This document shows positions 25,341-34,119 of a DNA stretch of 64,000 nucleotides, one piece after another. The first letter of the stretch is position 1; the number at the start of each line of letters is the position of its first letter. Source of the stretch: Salsuginibacillus halophilus (lineage in GTDB: Bacteria > Bacillota > Bacilli > Bacillales > Marinococcaceae); the NCBI RefSeq assembly GCF_003014715.1, contig NZ_PYAV01000001.1, positions 225,477 to 289,476 of the forward strand. Direction: 5' to 3'. The position numbers and the translations under genes are program-made. The notes beneath the pieces are model-generated. The model was not told where the DNA came from. It saw nothing but the letters and a program-made list of their open reading frames with translations, and ran no database searches.

Positions 25341-28300
25341 ATGATGAGTGTGAATGATCAGGGATACATGAATTTTGAGCAAACATACACAGTAAATGAG
25401 GCCGCATTAAAAGCACTGCTTGAACAACTAAAAACAAACCCTCCGCCAATTCAGCAAAGTGAGTTTTACCGCTTGCTTCATCGTCTTGAATTAAAAGCAG
25501 CATCTTTGCAAATGACAATAGCATTTGCTGGTCTTTTTTCTTCAGGTAAATCAAGCTTAATCAACGCACTTTTAGGAGTTGAGGCACTTCCCTCACATCC
25601 GGTGCCTACGAGTGCAAACGTTGTGACACTTTCACGCGGCGAAGAGAGTTTACATTTAAAGTTTACCAATGGAGATACCAAGACAATAAACAGCTTTCCA
25701 GATTGGGAAGAGGTCCAATCATTTTGTAAAGGTTACGGAGCTATTGAAAAACTGCACATACAATCTGAAAGTTTCCAGCTCCCCTATGGTGTTCAGCTGA
25801 TGGACACGCCGGGGGTGGACTCTACTGAGGAACTGCACGCATCAGCTGCTTTTGAGGCATTACCAAACGCTGATGTTATTCTATTTTGTATGGATGTTCA
25901 ACAGGCAGCTTCGTCGCAAAATACAGATTTTCTAGCTTCGCTTTGTCAGTTCCATTGGCGGATCATTCCGATAATGACGCAGGTGGATAAATTAAAAGAG
26001 CGTCCCGGCCCACAGTTTTTGTCCCATTTTGAACATCTCAAGACTGCGGCCAAAGCAGATATTGAACCACCTATTTTTATTTCAGCTCATCACCCGGATC
26101 ATGAACAAAGTGAGACTGAACAACTGCTACTAAACTTAAGTGCCTGGTGTGCTTCATATCACTTGCCATTTATGACCATATGGGGACACTTATATCAATT
26201 TAAGAATCAGCTGCAAGTAAACATTCGCGAGTTTGCAAACAGGAAGCTTGAAGCACAGCAGCAGCAAGTTCATGATTTGCAAAATGAGCGCGAAGACTGG
26301 GAGGTATTTGAAAAGAGGTTTGAAAAAAAGCTGTTTCGCATCATTGATCAATTTTGGGAGAAAGCGAGTTTAACTCCACACAGTGCCCGCGTTGCTGCCC
26401 GGAATTATTTACATGAAAAAGCAGGGACAAAAAAAGCGAAGATGTTGCTTCAGTTGCCTTTCACACGTAAGTCTCAAACAGACCATGAGAATAAACTGCT
26501 TCATGAATTACAAGAACAAATGGATATTCACTTTTATCTGCCTGTGCGTAAAGAGGTTGAAGTCTTGCTTTACGAACTCAATTGCAGTCGTGAACGCGTG
26601 CGTGAAATAACTTCTCAACTCCACTTTCACATAACAAGCGATATACTGCTGAGGGCTGAGCGTAAAGGTGCTCGACTCTCTCAAGAATACGTCATTCAAT
26701 TCTGCCGCAATATTTCACTTGAGCTTAAGTTTGAGATGAAGCAGCGGCTGCAGTTGATTCTACCGGCTATTCAAAGGTACGCAGAAGAAGCTAAAAAAGA
26801 AAAAATTCAAGAGTTAGATAAAGGATTAGAGCAAGCTTGGCAGAATCTTCATACCTTAGAGGATAAGCAGACAAAAGATGAAGCCATCCAAAACTGGCAG
26901 ACACATGTTGAAGAACAGTTGACTAACCTTTTACAGCCTGCAAATCCCCCGGCGTCTGTAAAACGATTATTTCAACTCACAGCGTATCAAAACGAAAATG
27001 AAGCTGTAGATCTGCACAAATTGGCACAATACCAGTGGCATCATCATGGTAAGCGGCGTGAATCAGTGCCACAGCTTACCGCAGCACAATTAGCAGATGT
27101 CGCGGAAGAAATGAAGGATTTGCCAACGCTCTATTCGTTTACGGAAACGGTGGAGCGGCTCGTAAATAAGTTAAATACGCCTTCTTACCGAATTGCACTG
27201 TTTGGTAAGTTTAGTACAGGAAAGTCTACGTTACTCAACGTCATTGCTGAAGGGGCTCATTTTCCAGCCTCCCCGGAACCAACGACAGCTTTTCCAATGG
27301 AAATACGGCCGCCGACACCTGAATTTTCAAATGGAAGAGCGCAAGTGCGTTATAAAACCGCTGATGAACTGTTGCAGGACATCAATGATTACTTGCAATT
27401 TGCCGGGAAGAAAGTTGTAAATGCTGCAGAAGCTCAAGCTTTATTTACAAAAAAACGTTACAACGATTCGTCAGAAGGAGAAGAACAAGAAGAAACAGAA
27501 GAAACATCAATCCACGATTTACTTCATGAAGAAGAGCTCCAAGTGATCTGGAAGTTGTCTGAAAAACTGCTAGAGGCTGAACACCATGCAGGATCAACAA
27601 TTTTTCTTGATCAACACGAACTTGAACTGTTAACAAAAGATAACGAGCAAGCACTGCTTGTTAAAGAAGCTGTTTTGTACAGAGCTCATGCATTTTCAGA
27701 TGTGAACGCGACGATTATTGATACTCCTGGCGTAGATTCAATACACACGCTCCATACCGAGCGGGCATTTGAAGAACTGCGAAATGCTGATGTTATGATC
27801 TATATGATGTATTACACGCATGCTTTTTCACGAAGTGATGTTTCAGTCATCCAATCGATGGCCGCAGCGAACGACATCCGTACAAGTGATCATACCTTCT
27901 TTTTATTGAATGCAAGTGACTTAGCAGAAAACGAACGGGAGCTGCATGAGGTGCTTTCTTATACAACGGCAAATTTACAGGCCCTTTATCAAAAGCCTCC
28001 ATGTGTTCTTCCGGTTTCCGCTAAAGAAGCACTTGCTCACAACAACTCGTCCACAGGTGGCTGGCCGTTTATCAAGCAAACAATTCAAGCTTACTTACAA
28101 AATGAAATTACAGGCAGGTTGAAAATTGAAGCTGCCAGGTTACTCAAGGAAATTGAGCAAGAATGCAGTCGTCAGCTTTACCAATTATCCCTCGACAGAG
28201 TGACCCGGATTCAACGAGTTGAATCCGCAGGTGAGACGGTTGTTTCTCAAGTGAAAGCTATGTCAGTAAATGTTTACGTTGAGGTCGTAAAAGAAGAAGT

Positions 28301-28976
28301 GCATGAACAGTTTTTTCACCTCATGCAGCGGACAATGTTTAAATTCGGTGATGAATTTAAGCGCGTGTTAAACCGTGGCAGTTTTTCAGAAACACAAAAC
28401 TTCACTTCTCAGCTGAAACGTCAAACGTACGAACTTTTGCATTGGATCATGAGAGAGTTTAACGATGATATGCGTATGACGCTGTGGCGTTGCGAAACAT
28501 TTGCCGCGCAACAGTTTCAACAGTTTCAAAGGGAATCTGCAGAGGCGCTTAAACAGGCAGGTTTTCCTGTGAATATGAGTGAGTCTCCTTCGTCTCTGCC
28601 TGTAACGTTTCAAGAAAAACTAGAACTTGATGATATTTTTATACAAATTGATCCGCTTATTGAAGGGTACGATCATTTAAATCAATTTTTTGTTCATGAA
28701 GGTATTAAGGCGTACCGGGAATCATTAGAGCAGCTGCTTCGTCCATGCATTCAACAAGCGTCTGTGCGCTTTCGAGCGCTGGTAGCCGAAATGCTTGCAG
28801 ACGTTGTAAACGAAAAGCTTAATGCAGAACGAGAGGTTGTTTTACAAAGAATCACAGATTATATAACGGCATCCTGCACTTCTACTGATGAAGAGGATGT
28901 GCAGATAAGGTTACGTTCGTTACAACAACACGTTTTCAATTTACATGAATCGGCATCGTTTTCCAGTGATGTTTAA
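25341..28976 (+). CDS. dynA: Two-headed bacterial dynamin DynA
   Basis: A 1211-residue fusion of two dynamin-like GTPases, as in B. subtilis DynA (YpbR), which tethers and fuses membranes and helps resist phage and pore-forming agents. P-loops: GLFSSGKSSLIN (near 64) and GKFSTGKSTLLN (near 621). Each half has a DTPGVDS G3 motif (MDTPGVDST, IDTPGVDSI) and long helical stalks; an acidic insertion EGEEQEETEETS sits within the second GTPase. ATG at 25341 or 25344. Length agrees with DynA. Confidence 0.92.
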   Translation: MMSVNDQGYMNFEQTYTVNEAALKALLEQLKTNPPPIQQSEFYRLLHRLELKAASLQMTIAFAGLFSSGKSSLINALLGVEALPSHPVPTSANVVTLSRGEESLHLKFTNGDTKTINSFPDWEEVQSFCKGYGAIEKLHIQSESFQLPYGVQLMDTPGVDSTEELHASAAFEALPNADVILFCMDVQQAASSQNTDFLASLCQFHWRIIPIMTQVDKLKERPGPQFLSHFEHLKTAAKADIEPPIFISAHHPDHEQSETEQLLLNLSAWCASYHLPFMTIWGHLYQFKNQLQVNIREFANRKLEAQQQQVHDLQNEREDWEVFEKRFEKKLFRIIDQFWEKASLTPHSARVAARNYLHEKAGTKKAKMLLQLPFTRKSQTDHENKLLHELQEQMDIHFYLPVRKEVEVLLYELNCSRERVREITSQLHFHITSDILLRAERKGARLSQEYVIQFCRNISLELKFEMKQRLQLILPAIQRYAEEAKKEKIQELDKGLEQAWQNLHTLEDKQTKDEAIQNWQTHVEEQLTNLLQPANPPASVKRLFQLTAYQNENEAVDLHKLAQYQWHHHGKRRESVPQLTAAQLADVAEEMKDLPTLYSFTETVERLVNKLNTPSYRIALFGKFSTGKSTLLNVIAEGAHFPASPEPTTAFPMEIRPPTPEFSNGRAQVRYKTADELLQDINDYLQFAGKKVVNAAEAQALFTKKRYNDSSEGEEQEETEETSIHDLLHEEELQVIWKLSEKLLEAEHHAGSTIFLDQHELELLTKDNEQALLVKEAVLYRAHAFSDVNATIIDTPGVDSIHTLHTERAFEELRNADVMIYMMYYTHAFSRSDVSVIQSMAAANDIRTSDHTFFLLNASDLAENERELHEVLSYTTANLQALYQKPPCVLPVSAKEALAHNNSSTGGWPFIKQTIQAYLQNEITGRLKIEAARLLKEIEQECSRQLYQLSLDRVTRIQRVESAGETVVSQVKAMSVNVYVEVVKEEVHEQFFHLMQRTMFKFGDEFKRVLNRGSFSETQNFTSQLKRQTYELLHWIMREFNDDMRMTLWRCETFAAQQFQQFQRESAEALKQAGFPVNMSESPSSLPVTFQEKLELDDIFIQIDPLIEGYDHLNQFFVHEGIKAYRESLEQLLRPCIQQASVRFRALVAEMLADVVNEKLNAEREVVLQRITDYITASCTSTDEEDVQIRLRSLQQHVFNLHESASFSSDV

Positions 28977-29054
28977 AGTAGGGCGCGTGGATGTTATAAT
29001 AAATGTAGTTGCACATTCTCGGAGGCAATCAGGTGTGTAATAAAGGATGATTTT

Positions 29055-29399
29055 TTGGAACTGTACAACATTTTTCTTGACGACACTCGTTGCTGCCCCG
29101 AAGGATATACACTTGTTCGTTCAGCAGAAGAATGCATGGAAGTTCTGTCAACTGATCGTGTTTATAAACACATTTCTCTTGATCATGATCTAGGTTCTAA
29201 ATCATTAAATGGTTACGCTGTTGTAGAATATATGATAGAGAATAAAATTTACGCTGAGCGCATTACGGTTCACTCAGCCAATGCCGGTGGCGGCAAGCGT
29301 ATGTATGAATCACTTCTACGCGCTAGAGAGCAAGGTGTGTTCCCTTCACACGTCAAAGTGTATTTGCGGCCGATGCCGCTTTTTCAAAAACAAATTTAA
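29055..29399 (+). CDS. cREC-type (cyclic-phosphate processing receiver) domain protein
   Basis: A 114-residue stand-alone domain starting with IFLDDTR and containing ISLDHDLG, a receiver-like fold with paired Asp residues near the start and SLDHDL in the middle. This pattern recalls the cyclic-phosphate processing receiver family. TTG start with AAAGGATG upstream. A -10-like TATAAT lies around 28995. Family assignment is moderate and no substrate is known. Confidence 0.6.
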   Translation: MELYNIFLDDTRCCPEGYTLVRSAEECMEVLSTDRVYKHISLDHDLGSKSLNGYAVVEYMIENKIYAERITVHSANAGGGKRMYESLLRAREQGVFPSHVKVYLRPMPLFQKQI

Positions 29400-29415
29400 T
29401 TAATAATTTTTCACT

Positions 29416-29479
29416 CACCACCTTCGCAGTGAACGGTTGATGAGAACTTTCATTGCAGAAGGGGGTGGGGGCTTTTTTT
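29416..29479 (+). terminator. Long-loop Rho-independent terminator
   Basis: CACCACCTTC pairs with GAAGGGGGTG (one mismatch) and further inner pairs are possible; a run of seven T follows. Confidence 0.6.
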
Positions 29480-29511
29480 ATATACATAAGATAGACGAAG
29501 GAGGAGATCAG

Positions 29512-30738
29512 GTGAAAACATCATCTTTATCTCCGGTCGGTGAGCGGGTTGAATTTTTGGATATTGTGCGCGGGTTTGCGCTTTTAGGCATTTTTTTAGT
29601 CAATATTCAGCTATTTAGCTCGCCTAAATTTTATACTGAAGGCACAAATATTGAATTATGGGAGCACCCGATTGATCAATGGGTTGAAGCAGCCATTGCT
29701 TTGTTTGCAGATGGTAAATTTTATACGATGTTCTCAATTCTATTTGGTATCGGTTTTTTCATGTTTTTGTCAAAAGGTGGAGTGATAGATTCGAATCGTC
29801 TTCCTTTATTTAAGCGTCGCCTGCTTGGATTATTAATGATAGGCTTTATCCATCTCGTTTTTATTTGGAGCGGTGATATCCTATTTAATTATGCCTTAAG
29901 CGGCTTTTTACTGCTATTATTTTTCCGTGCATCAAAAAGAACACTCCTGCGCTGGGGGGTCGTGTTTTACTTTGGTGCTATTGCACTTATGAGTGTATTT
30001 ATGATGCTTGCAGAAGTTGTGAATGTTTACTTTCCGGAACAGAGCGATGTTGTAAAAACATTATTCCTTGAAGCCGAGCAGGTTTATCAAACTGGAAGTT
30101 ATACCGAAATTTTAATGTTTCGTGTTTTTGAAGAGCTTCCTTTTGTTGCTGCGAATTATTTACTTGCTGTACCGATGGTGCTTGGTTTGTTTATGATTGG
30201 TTTTTATGCAGCCAAGCAAGGTTTGATTTCGCCTGATGAAGCGGGAAGGCAGCAGCTAAAATCGATTTGGAGTGCAGCATTAATTGTAGGCGTAATTACG
30301 GCTGCTTTAGAGCAGTTGCTGCAAGGTGAACAGTCGTTAATCCATCCTGTTTTTGATGCTGGTTTAAAAGAATTTAGCGGGGGCATTGCCGGTTTAAGTC
30401 TCTGCTTGTTTTATATGACAAGCACTTATTTTCTTTTGAATATGAAAGGGCGCAGCTTACTGCGCCCGTTGCGCCATGTAGGACAAATGGCACTGACGAA
30501 CTACATGATGCAGTCAATTATTGCGACAAGCATATTCTATGGTTATGGTTTTGGATGGTTTGGTCATACACATTTAATAACGGCGGTGGGCTTGGTATGC
30601 GTCATATTCTTAGGCCAAATTGTCTTCAGTAAAGTTTGGCTTTTGTATTTTAATTTCGGCCCGTTAGAGTGGCTCTGGCGTTTCTTTACTTATAAAAAGA
30701 GGCCGGTTTTCCGCCGCTGCAAATCATCGTCCGGGTGA
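29512..30738 (+). CDS. DUF418 family membrane protein (YeiB type)
   Basis: A 408-residue membrane protein with about ten helices. The start ERVEFLDIVRGFALLGIFLV and the C-terminal part GQMALTNYMMQSIIAT and FGPLEWLWR are diagnostic of DUF418/YeiB proteins, members of the acyltransferase-3-like group without proven function. A GTG at 29512 follows GAAGGAGG; the longer frame begins within the previous terminator. The 3' end overlaps the opposing YppG-like gene by 15 bases. Confidence 0.85.
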   Translation: MKTSSLSPVGERVEFLDIVRGFALLGIFLVNIQLFSSPKFYTEGTNIELWEHPIDQWVEAAIALFADGKFYTMFSILFGIGFFMFLSKGGVIDSNRLPLFKRRLLGLLMIGFIHLVFIWSGDILFNYALSGFLLLLFFRASKRTLLRWGVVFYFGAIALMSVFMMLAEVVNVYFPEQSDVVKTLFLEAEQVYQTGSYTEILMFRVFEELPFVAANYLLAVPMVLGLFMIGFYAAKQGLISPDEAGRQQLKSIWSAALIVGVITAALEQLLQGEQSLIHPVFDAGLKEFSGGIAGLSLCLFYMTSTYFLLNMKGRSLLRPLRHVGQMALTNYMMQSIIATSIFYGYGFGWFGHTHLITAVGLVCVIFLGQIVFSKVWLLYFNFGPLEWLWRFFTYKKRPVFRRCKSSSG

Positions 30739-31029
30739 AAACAAACTAGGTAGCATTCGTAACAGCGGAGAAACTTGGTGATACGTTTTCATCGCAGTGT
30801 CAATCGTCTGCATCGTTTTTTGGACATCAAACTCGCCATTAGGGTTAGTAAAGGCGTATTTGAACTGGTTATATCGCGGCCGCGCCTGCATTGGAGGTTC
30901 TAGTCGCCCATGAAACGCAGGTGGAACAAATGGCTCCTGTCGATGGAAAGGTGTCATCGGAGGGTGCATTGGGCGCATCGGCATAGGTCGTTGTGGTTGG
31001 TGGTGCATAAATGGAGGCTGCTGCATCAT
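30724..31029 (-). CDS. YppG-like proline/methionine-rich protein
   Basis: A 101-residue protein with an N-terminal Pro/Met/His/Gln-rich half (repeated PMRPM, MHPPM) and a C-terminal conserved portion (QFKYAFTNPNGEFDVQKTM, then LLRMLPSLF). This matches the YppG family of bacilli, spore-associated proteins of unknown function. The ATG at 31029 has AAGAGGTG upstream. Divergent from the dipeptidase gene. Confidence 0.75.
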   Translation of the reverse strand: MMQQPPFMHHQPQRPMPMRPMHPPMTPFHRQEPFVPPAFHGRLEPPMQARPRYNQFKYAFTNPNGEFDVQKTMQTIDTAMKTYHQVSPLLRMLPSLFSPGR

Positions 31030-31113
31030 CTTCACCTCTTCTTTAAGTGTAGTTGTTTGTAGTTTATGCAGTTTGTAGGTGCATGCGTTCAAAATTTTTT
31101 TAGAGGTGAGATA

Positions 31114-32007
31114 ATGAGAGTAAGCGATAGTCATTGTGATACTCTTTGGCAGCTGTGGCGCAACGGATGGGAGCGTTTTCCTGTAGAAGGTAAAATAGAT
31201 GTGACGCCTGAGCGTTTAAGTCAAGCCGGCGTGCTATATCAAGTGTTTGCTTTATTTCAGCCTGTGTTTGAACGCCGTTCGGATGGTTGGGATATTTTAC
31301 TGCAGCAGCTTGATTTATATCACCAATTAATTGAAGGCGCAGCCTGGACAAAAGGGGAAAGTGGTACAACGCCAATTCTGGCTCTTGAAGGGGCAGATTC
31401 AGTAGGGGCTTGTATGGATCGCTGGCGCCTATTGCGTCAGTCCGGGCTTAAAATGGCAAGTTTCACTTGGAATGAGGCAAATGAACTTGCAGATGGCTGC
31501 CTTGAACCGAGAAATGCAGGCTTATCCAAGCAAGGTTTCGAAGTACTTTCTTTTTTAGATGAAAGTAACATTGCCGTTGATGTGTCTCATTTAGGAGAGC
31601 GTTCATTTTGGGATGTTTTTGAGCATCAAGGCATACGGCTGGCCAGTCATAGTAATGCCCAGGGTGTGTGCAATCATAAGCGTAATTTAACTGATGAACA
31701 AATTAAAGCTTTGATTAATGCAGGTGGGTTTATGGGTGTTGTTTTTACACCGCCATTTCTTAACGGAGAGAATCGTGCCGGCTTTGATGATATTGTACGT
31801 CAAATTGACTACATCGCTTCTTTAGGCGGTGAAGACATTGTCGGTTTCGGTTCGGACTTTGATGGTGTTACGTATTACGTTGATGGACTTCATTCTCCGG
31901 CAGATGTAGGTGAGCTGCTTGATTATATGTTAAACTACTACCAAGCTTCATTTGTAGAAAAAGTTGCCTCAAAAAATTTTCAAACGTTTTGGGAATCAAG
32001 ACTTTAA
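31114..32007 (+). CDS. Membrane dipeptidase (peptidase M19)
   Basis: A 297-residue M19 family zinc dipeptidase. The first metal site is in SDSHCDTLW (H, D), with ALEGAD, DVSHLGE, ASHSNA and GFGSDFDGV giving the remaining ligands and substrate loop. There is no signal peptide, so it is cytoplasmic, as usual in bacilli. ATG at 31114 after AGAGGTGAG. The HesB-like selenoprotein gene follows after 56 bases. Confidence 0.9.
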   Translation: MRVSDSHCDTLWQLWRNGWERFPVEGKIDVTPERLSQAGVLYQVFALFQPVFERRSDGWDILLQQLDLYHQLIEGAAWTKGESGTTPILALEGADSVGACMDRWRLLRQSGLKMASFTWNEANELADGCLEPRNAGLSKQGFEVLSFLDESNIAVDVSHLGERSFWDVFEHQGIRLASHSNAQGVCNHKRNLTDEQIKALINAGGFMGVVFTPPFLNGENRAGFDDIVRQIDYIASLGGEDIVGFGSDFDGVTYYVDGLHSPADVGELLDYMLNYYQASFVEKVASKNFQTFWESRL

Positions 32008-32063
32008 GGTTTTCAAAAAATATGAAGATAAGATAGAATAAATACGATTGAGAGGTGAGTGAA

Positions 32064-32351
32064 ATGCAAATTACAGATCAGGCAAAGCAATTTTTAGAAA
32101 GCATTATGAATGAGCATGGCATGGATCAAATTCGTGTCGTATTTGCGGGCATGGGCTGAGGAGGCCCAAAATTTGGGTTGTCTCTGGATGAGGCACAAGC
32201 AGATGATGATGTCCGTACAATCAATGGAATCCAAGTCGGCATTGAAGGTCAAATCGTCGATCACGTGGCAAACGTCACGCTTGATGTAGATGAAGATGAA
32301 GATGGTGAGCAAGGCCTTGTTATGGCCGGTGCCGGCGATGATTGTTGTTAA
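32064..32351 (+). CDS. HesB/IscA-like selenoprotein (Sec32) with C-terminal Cys-Cys
   Basis: An ATG at 32064 behind AGAGGTGAG reads MQITDQAKQFL...IRVVFAGMG, then TGA (32157-32159), then GGPKFGLSLDEAQ and ends GAGDDCC at TAA 32351; 95 residues with UGA as Sec. It is a HesB/IscA-type A-type iron-sulfur scaffold fold; the Sec sits where IscA has its first cluster cysteine, and CC ends the chain where IscA has CxC. HesB-like selenoproteins are known from bacterial surveys. Function is likely cluster or metal binding, untested. Terminator follows. Confidence 0.9.
32160..32179 (+). promoter_or_regulatory. Possible SECIS hairpin in the HesB-like gene
   Basis: GGCCCAA / TTGGGTT (32163-32179, with two G-T pairs) closes a three-base AAT loop just after the UGA. 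The loop lacks the usual G, so this is either a divergent SECIS or not the true one. Confidence 0.35.
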
Positions 32352-32352
32352 A

Positions 32353-32390
32353 GAAAAAACACCTGTCTTAAATAAGGCAGGTGTTTTTTT
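32353..32390 (+). terminator. Rho-independent terminator after HesB-like selenoprotein
   Basis: AAACACCTG... / ...CAGGTGTTT stem containing CCTGTCTTAA-AT-AAGGCAGG (32362-32381), followed by seven T. Confidence 0.88.
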
Positions 32391-32677
32391 GCGCGCAGAG
32401 CGTGCAACGCGGTAGCTTGTCTCTCTGCGCTGTTGCTGAAGTTCACCGCAATTGTTCTATTCGTCTCTTCAGGTTACGCCGCTACGATTTCATCAATGAA
32501 TAAGCATTTATAAAATTATACGAATCGAACTTTCAAGTCGTTATAACATAAGTAAAATAGCCTTTTATATTTTAGGAAACTTCCTGTCTTAATCAAGGCA
32601 GGAGATTTTCTAGTGTTAGGCTTATAAATTGAGGGTAACGTTAAAAGAGGATTTGAATTTTCAAAGGAGGAAGTTAC
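32391..32677. other. Non-coding interval with two further hairpins
   Basis: No gene seen in 287 bases. It holds a perfect 8-pair stem GCGCAGAG / CTCTGCGC (32393-32400, 32423-32430) and, at 32583-32602, a second copy of the preceding terminator core differing at two central bases and followed by ATTTTC. The ribosome site of the next gene is at its end. Confidence 0.5.
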
Positions 32678-32863
32678 ATGCAGGTAGAGGTTCATTTTTC
32701 GTACAGCGTGAAAGGGGATCATAAACATCAGACACTTCATCTAAATGTCAGTGATGAAATGTCTGAAGAAAAGATTAAGGAATACGGGAAAGAACAAGCG
32801 GCTGATTGGACGAAACATGATATTGAAGATATAACTATAGATTCGCTTCGCTATATTGAATAG
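32678..32863 (+). CDS. Small conserved-looking hypothetical protein (61 aa)
   Basis: A 61-residue soluble, charged protein (alternating polar strands then a helical MSEEKIKEYGKEQAADW stretch), with an AAAGGAGG ribosome site at ideal spacing. It is 14 bases before the ylmA-like ATPase gene, so probably in the same operon. I do not recognise a named family. Confidence 0.65.
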   Translation: MQVEVHFSYSVKGDHKHQTLHLNVSDEMSEEKIKEYGKEQAADWTKHDIEDITIDSLRYIE

Positions 32864-32877
32864 CGGAGGCATACGTT

Positions 32878-33669
32878 ATGATTTCGTTTCAGGATGTTGA
32901 AGTAAAACAGCAGGGAAACATTTTGCTGCAGGATATTAACTGGCATGTGGATGCCAAGGAACACTGGGCACTTATCGGCATGAACGGTGCCGGGAAAACG
33001 ACACTCTTAAAACTTTTAAATGGTTATATGTGGCCGACAAAAGGGGAGATAGCTGTTTTTCAACAACCACTCGGTACAGTGCCGGTACAAGTGATGCGCC
33101 AACGCATTGGGTGGGTGAGCGATGATTTAACAGCGCGCTTTCAAAACAAACAAAACGAGACCGCACTTGCGATTGTCTTAAGTGGCTTTTTCGGGAGTGT
33201 CGGTTTGTTTGAACAGACAGATGATTATCAGCTTGCTCAAGCTGAAAAAGCTTTAGATGATTTAAAGGTGCTTCATAAAGCAGATGAACCGCTCTATCGC
33301 TTAAGTCAAGGTGAAAAGCAGCGGGTTTTGATTGCAAGGGCACGTTGTTTCTCACCGGACATTTTAATTTTCGATGAACCAATGACAGGCATGGATGTTC
33401 GCGGGCGTGAAGATATGGTCGCTGCAGTCGATGCGCTCGCTCGAGTTGAAGACGGTCCTACAATCATATATGTCACCCACCATATTGAGGAGATCGCTCC
33501 CTCGATCAATAAGACTGCGGTATTGCAAAATGGAAACATAACCCATTGCGGAGGCAAAGAACATGTATTGACCTCTCCTATATTGTCAGAAGTATTCGAT
33601 GTTTCTGTGAATGTGCATTGGGCTGCACAACGTCCGTGGTTAATCCGTGATGAGGAGGGCATGCAATGA
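32878..33669 (+). CDS. ylmA: YlmA-type ABC transporter ATPase
   Basis: A 263-residue ABC ATPase: Walker A GMNGAGKTT (about 35-43), signature LSQGEKQR, Walker B ILIFDEPMTGMD and switch His in YVTHHIEE. The LSQGE signature and single-domain length fit the YlmA/ModF-like group of B. subtilis. No permease gene of classic type adjoins; a small membrane protein overlaps its stop by four bases. Transport versus regulatory role is not decidable. Confidence 0.8.
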   Translation: MISFQDVEVKQQGNILLQDINWHVDAKEHWALIGMNGAGKTTLLKLLNGYMWPTKGEIAVFQQPLGTVPVQVMRQRIGWVSDDLTARFQNKQNETALAIVLSGFFGSVGLFEQTDDYQLAQAEKALDDLKVLHKADEPLYRLSQGEKQRVLIARARCFSPDILIFDEPMTGMDVRGREDMVAAVDALARVEDGPTIIYVTHHIEEIAPSINKTAVLQNGNITHCGGKEHVLTSPILSEVFDVSVNVHWAAQRPWLIRDEEGMQ

Positions 33670-33932
33670 AACAGGCAGCTTTATGGCGAAAACTGCGGTG
33701 GAGTTTTGGGGTCATTGGCGGTCTTTGGATGCTTCTTGTTATTTTTACAGATGGGGCAGTCGAGGTGACAGGGTTGTTTGCTTTCATTATTAGCGGTTTT
33801 CTTTTCAGCCTGGGCCTTGAACTGCTTTTTTTACCTTCAGAAGACCGGGGCTTTGCATACGTGTCATTGTTTGGCGGTTTTTTAGCTTTGTTTTTTGCAG
33901 TTCATAGGGTTTTTGGGATCATGACTTGGTAA
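33666..33932 (+). CDS. Small membrane protein, 88 aa, coupled to ylmA
   Basis: 88 residues with three hydrophobic segments (about 12-28, 33-53, 62-82). Its ATG overlaps the ylmA stop (ATGA), so it is translationally coupled. Unknown family; too small to be a normal ABC permease. A long hairpin terminator follows. Confidence 0.65.
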   Translation: MKQAALWRKLRWSFGVIGGLWMLLVIFTDGAVEVTGLFAFIISGFLFSLGLELLFLPSEDRGFAYVSLFGGFLALFFAVHRVFGIMTW

Positions 33933-33970
33933 TGTTGTAAAACATCACACAATTTTTTATCTTCGGCCAT

Positions 33971-34013
33971 AAAAGCGAAATTCCCTGACATATCAGGAGT
34001 TTCGCTTTTATTT
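33971..34013 (+). terminator. Rho-independent terminator
   Basis: AAAAGCGAAA / TTTCGCTTTT with an inner CCTGA / TCAGG stem; T-rich on both strands. Confidence 0.7.
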
Positions 34014-34119
34014 GTACAAATGTCGAAGTGTAAATGTTCCTTGAGCCGGTTGATGCCTGTTACACAAGGCACCGGTGTGTTACAATGCGTAAAGCAACAG
34101 CCTAGAAAGGGGAATTCCA

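Noticed and set aside
32157..32159. In-frame TGA in the HesB-like gene as a disabling mutation
   Set aside because: The sequence on both sides of the TGA matches the family, the ribosome site is upstream, and a complete selenocysteine system is encoded nearby, so Sec decoding explains it better.
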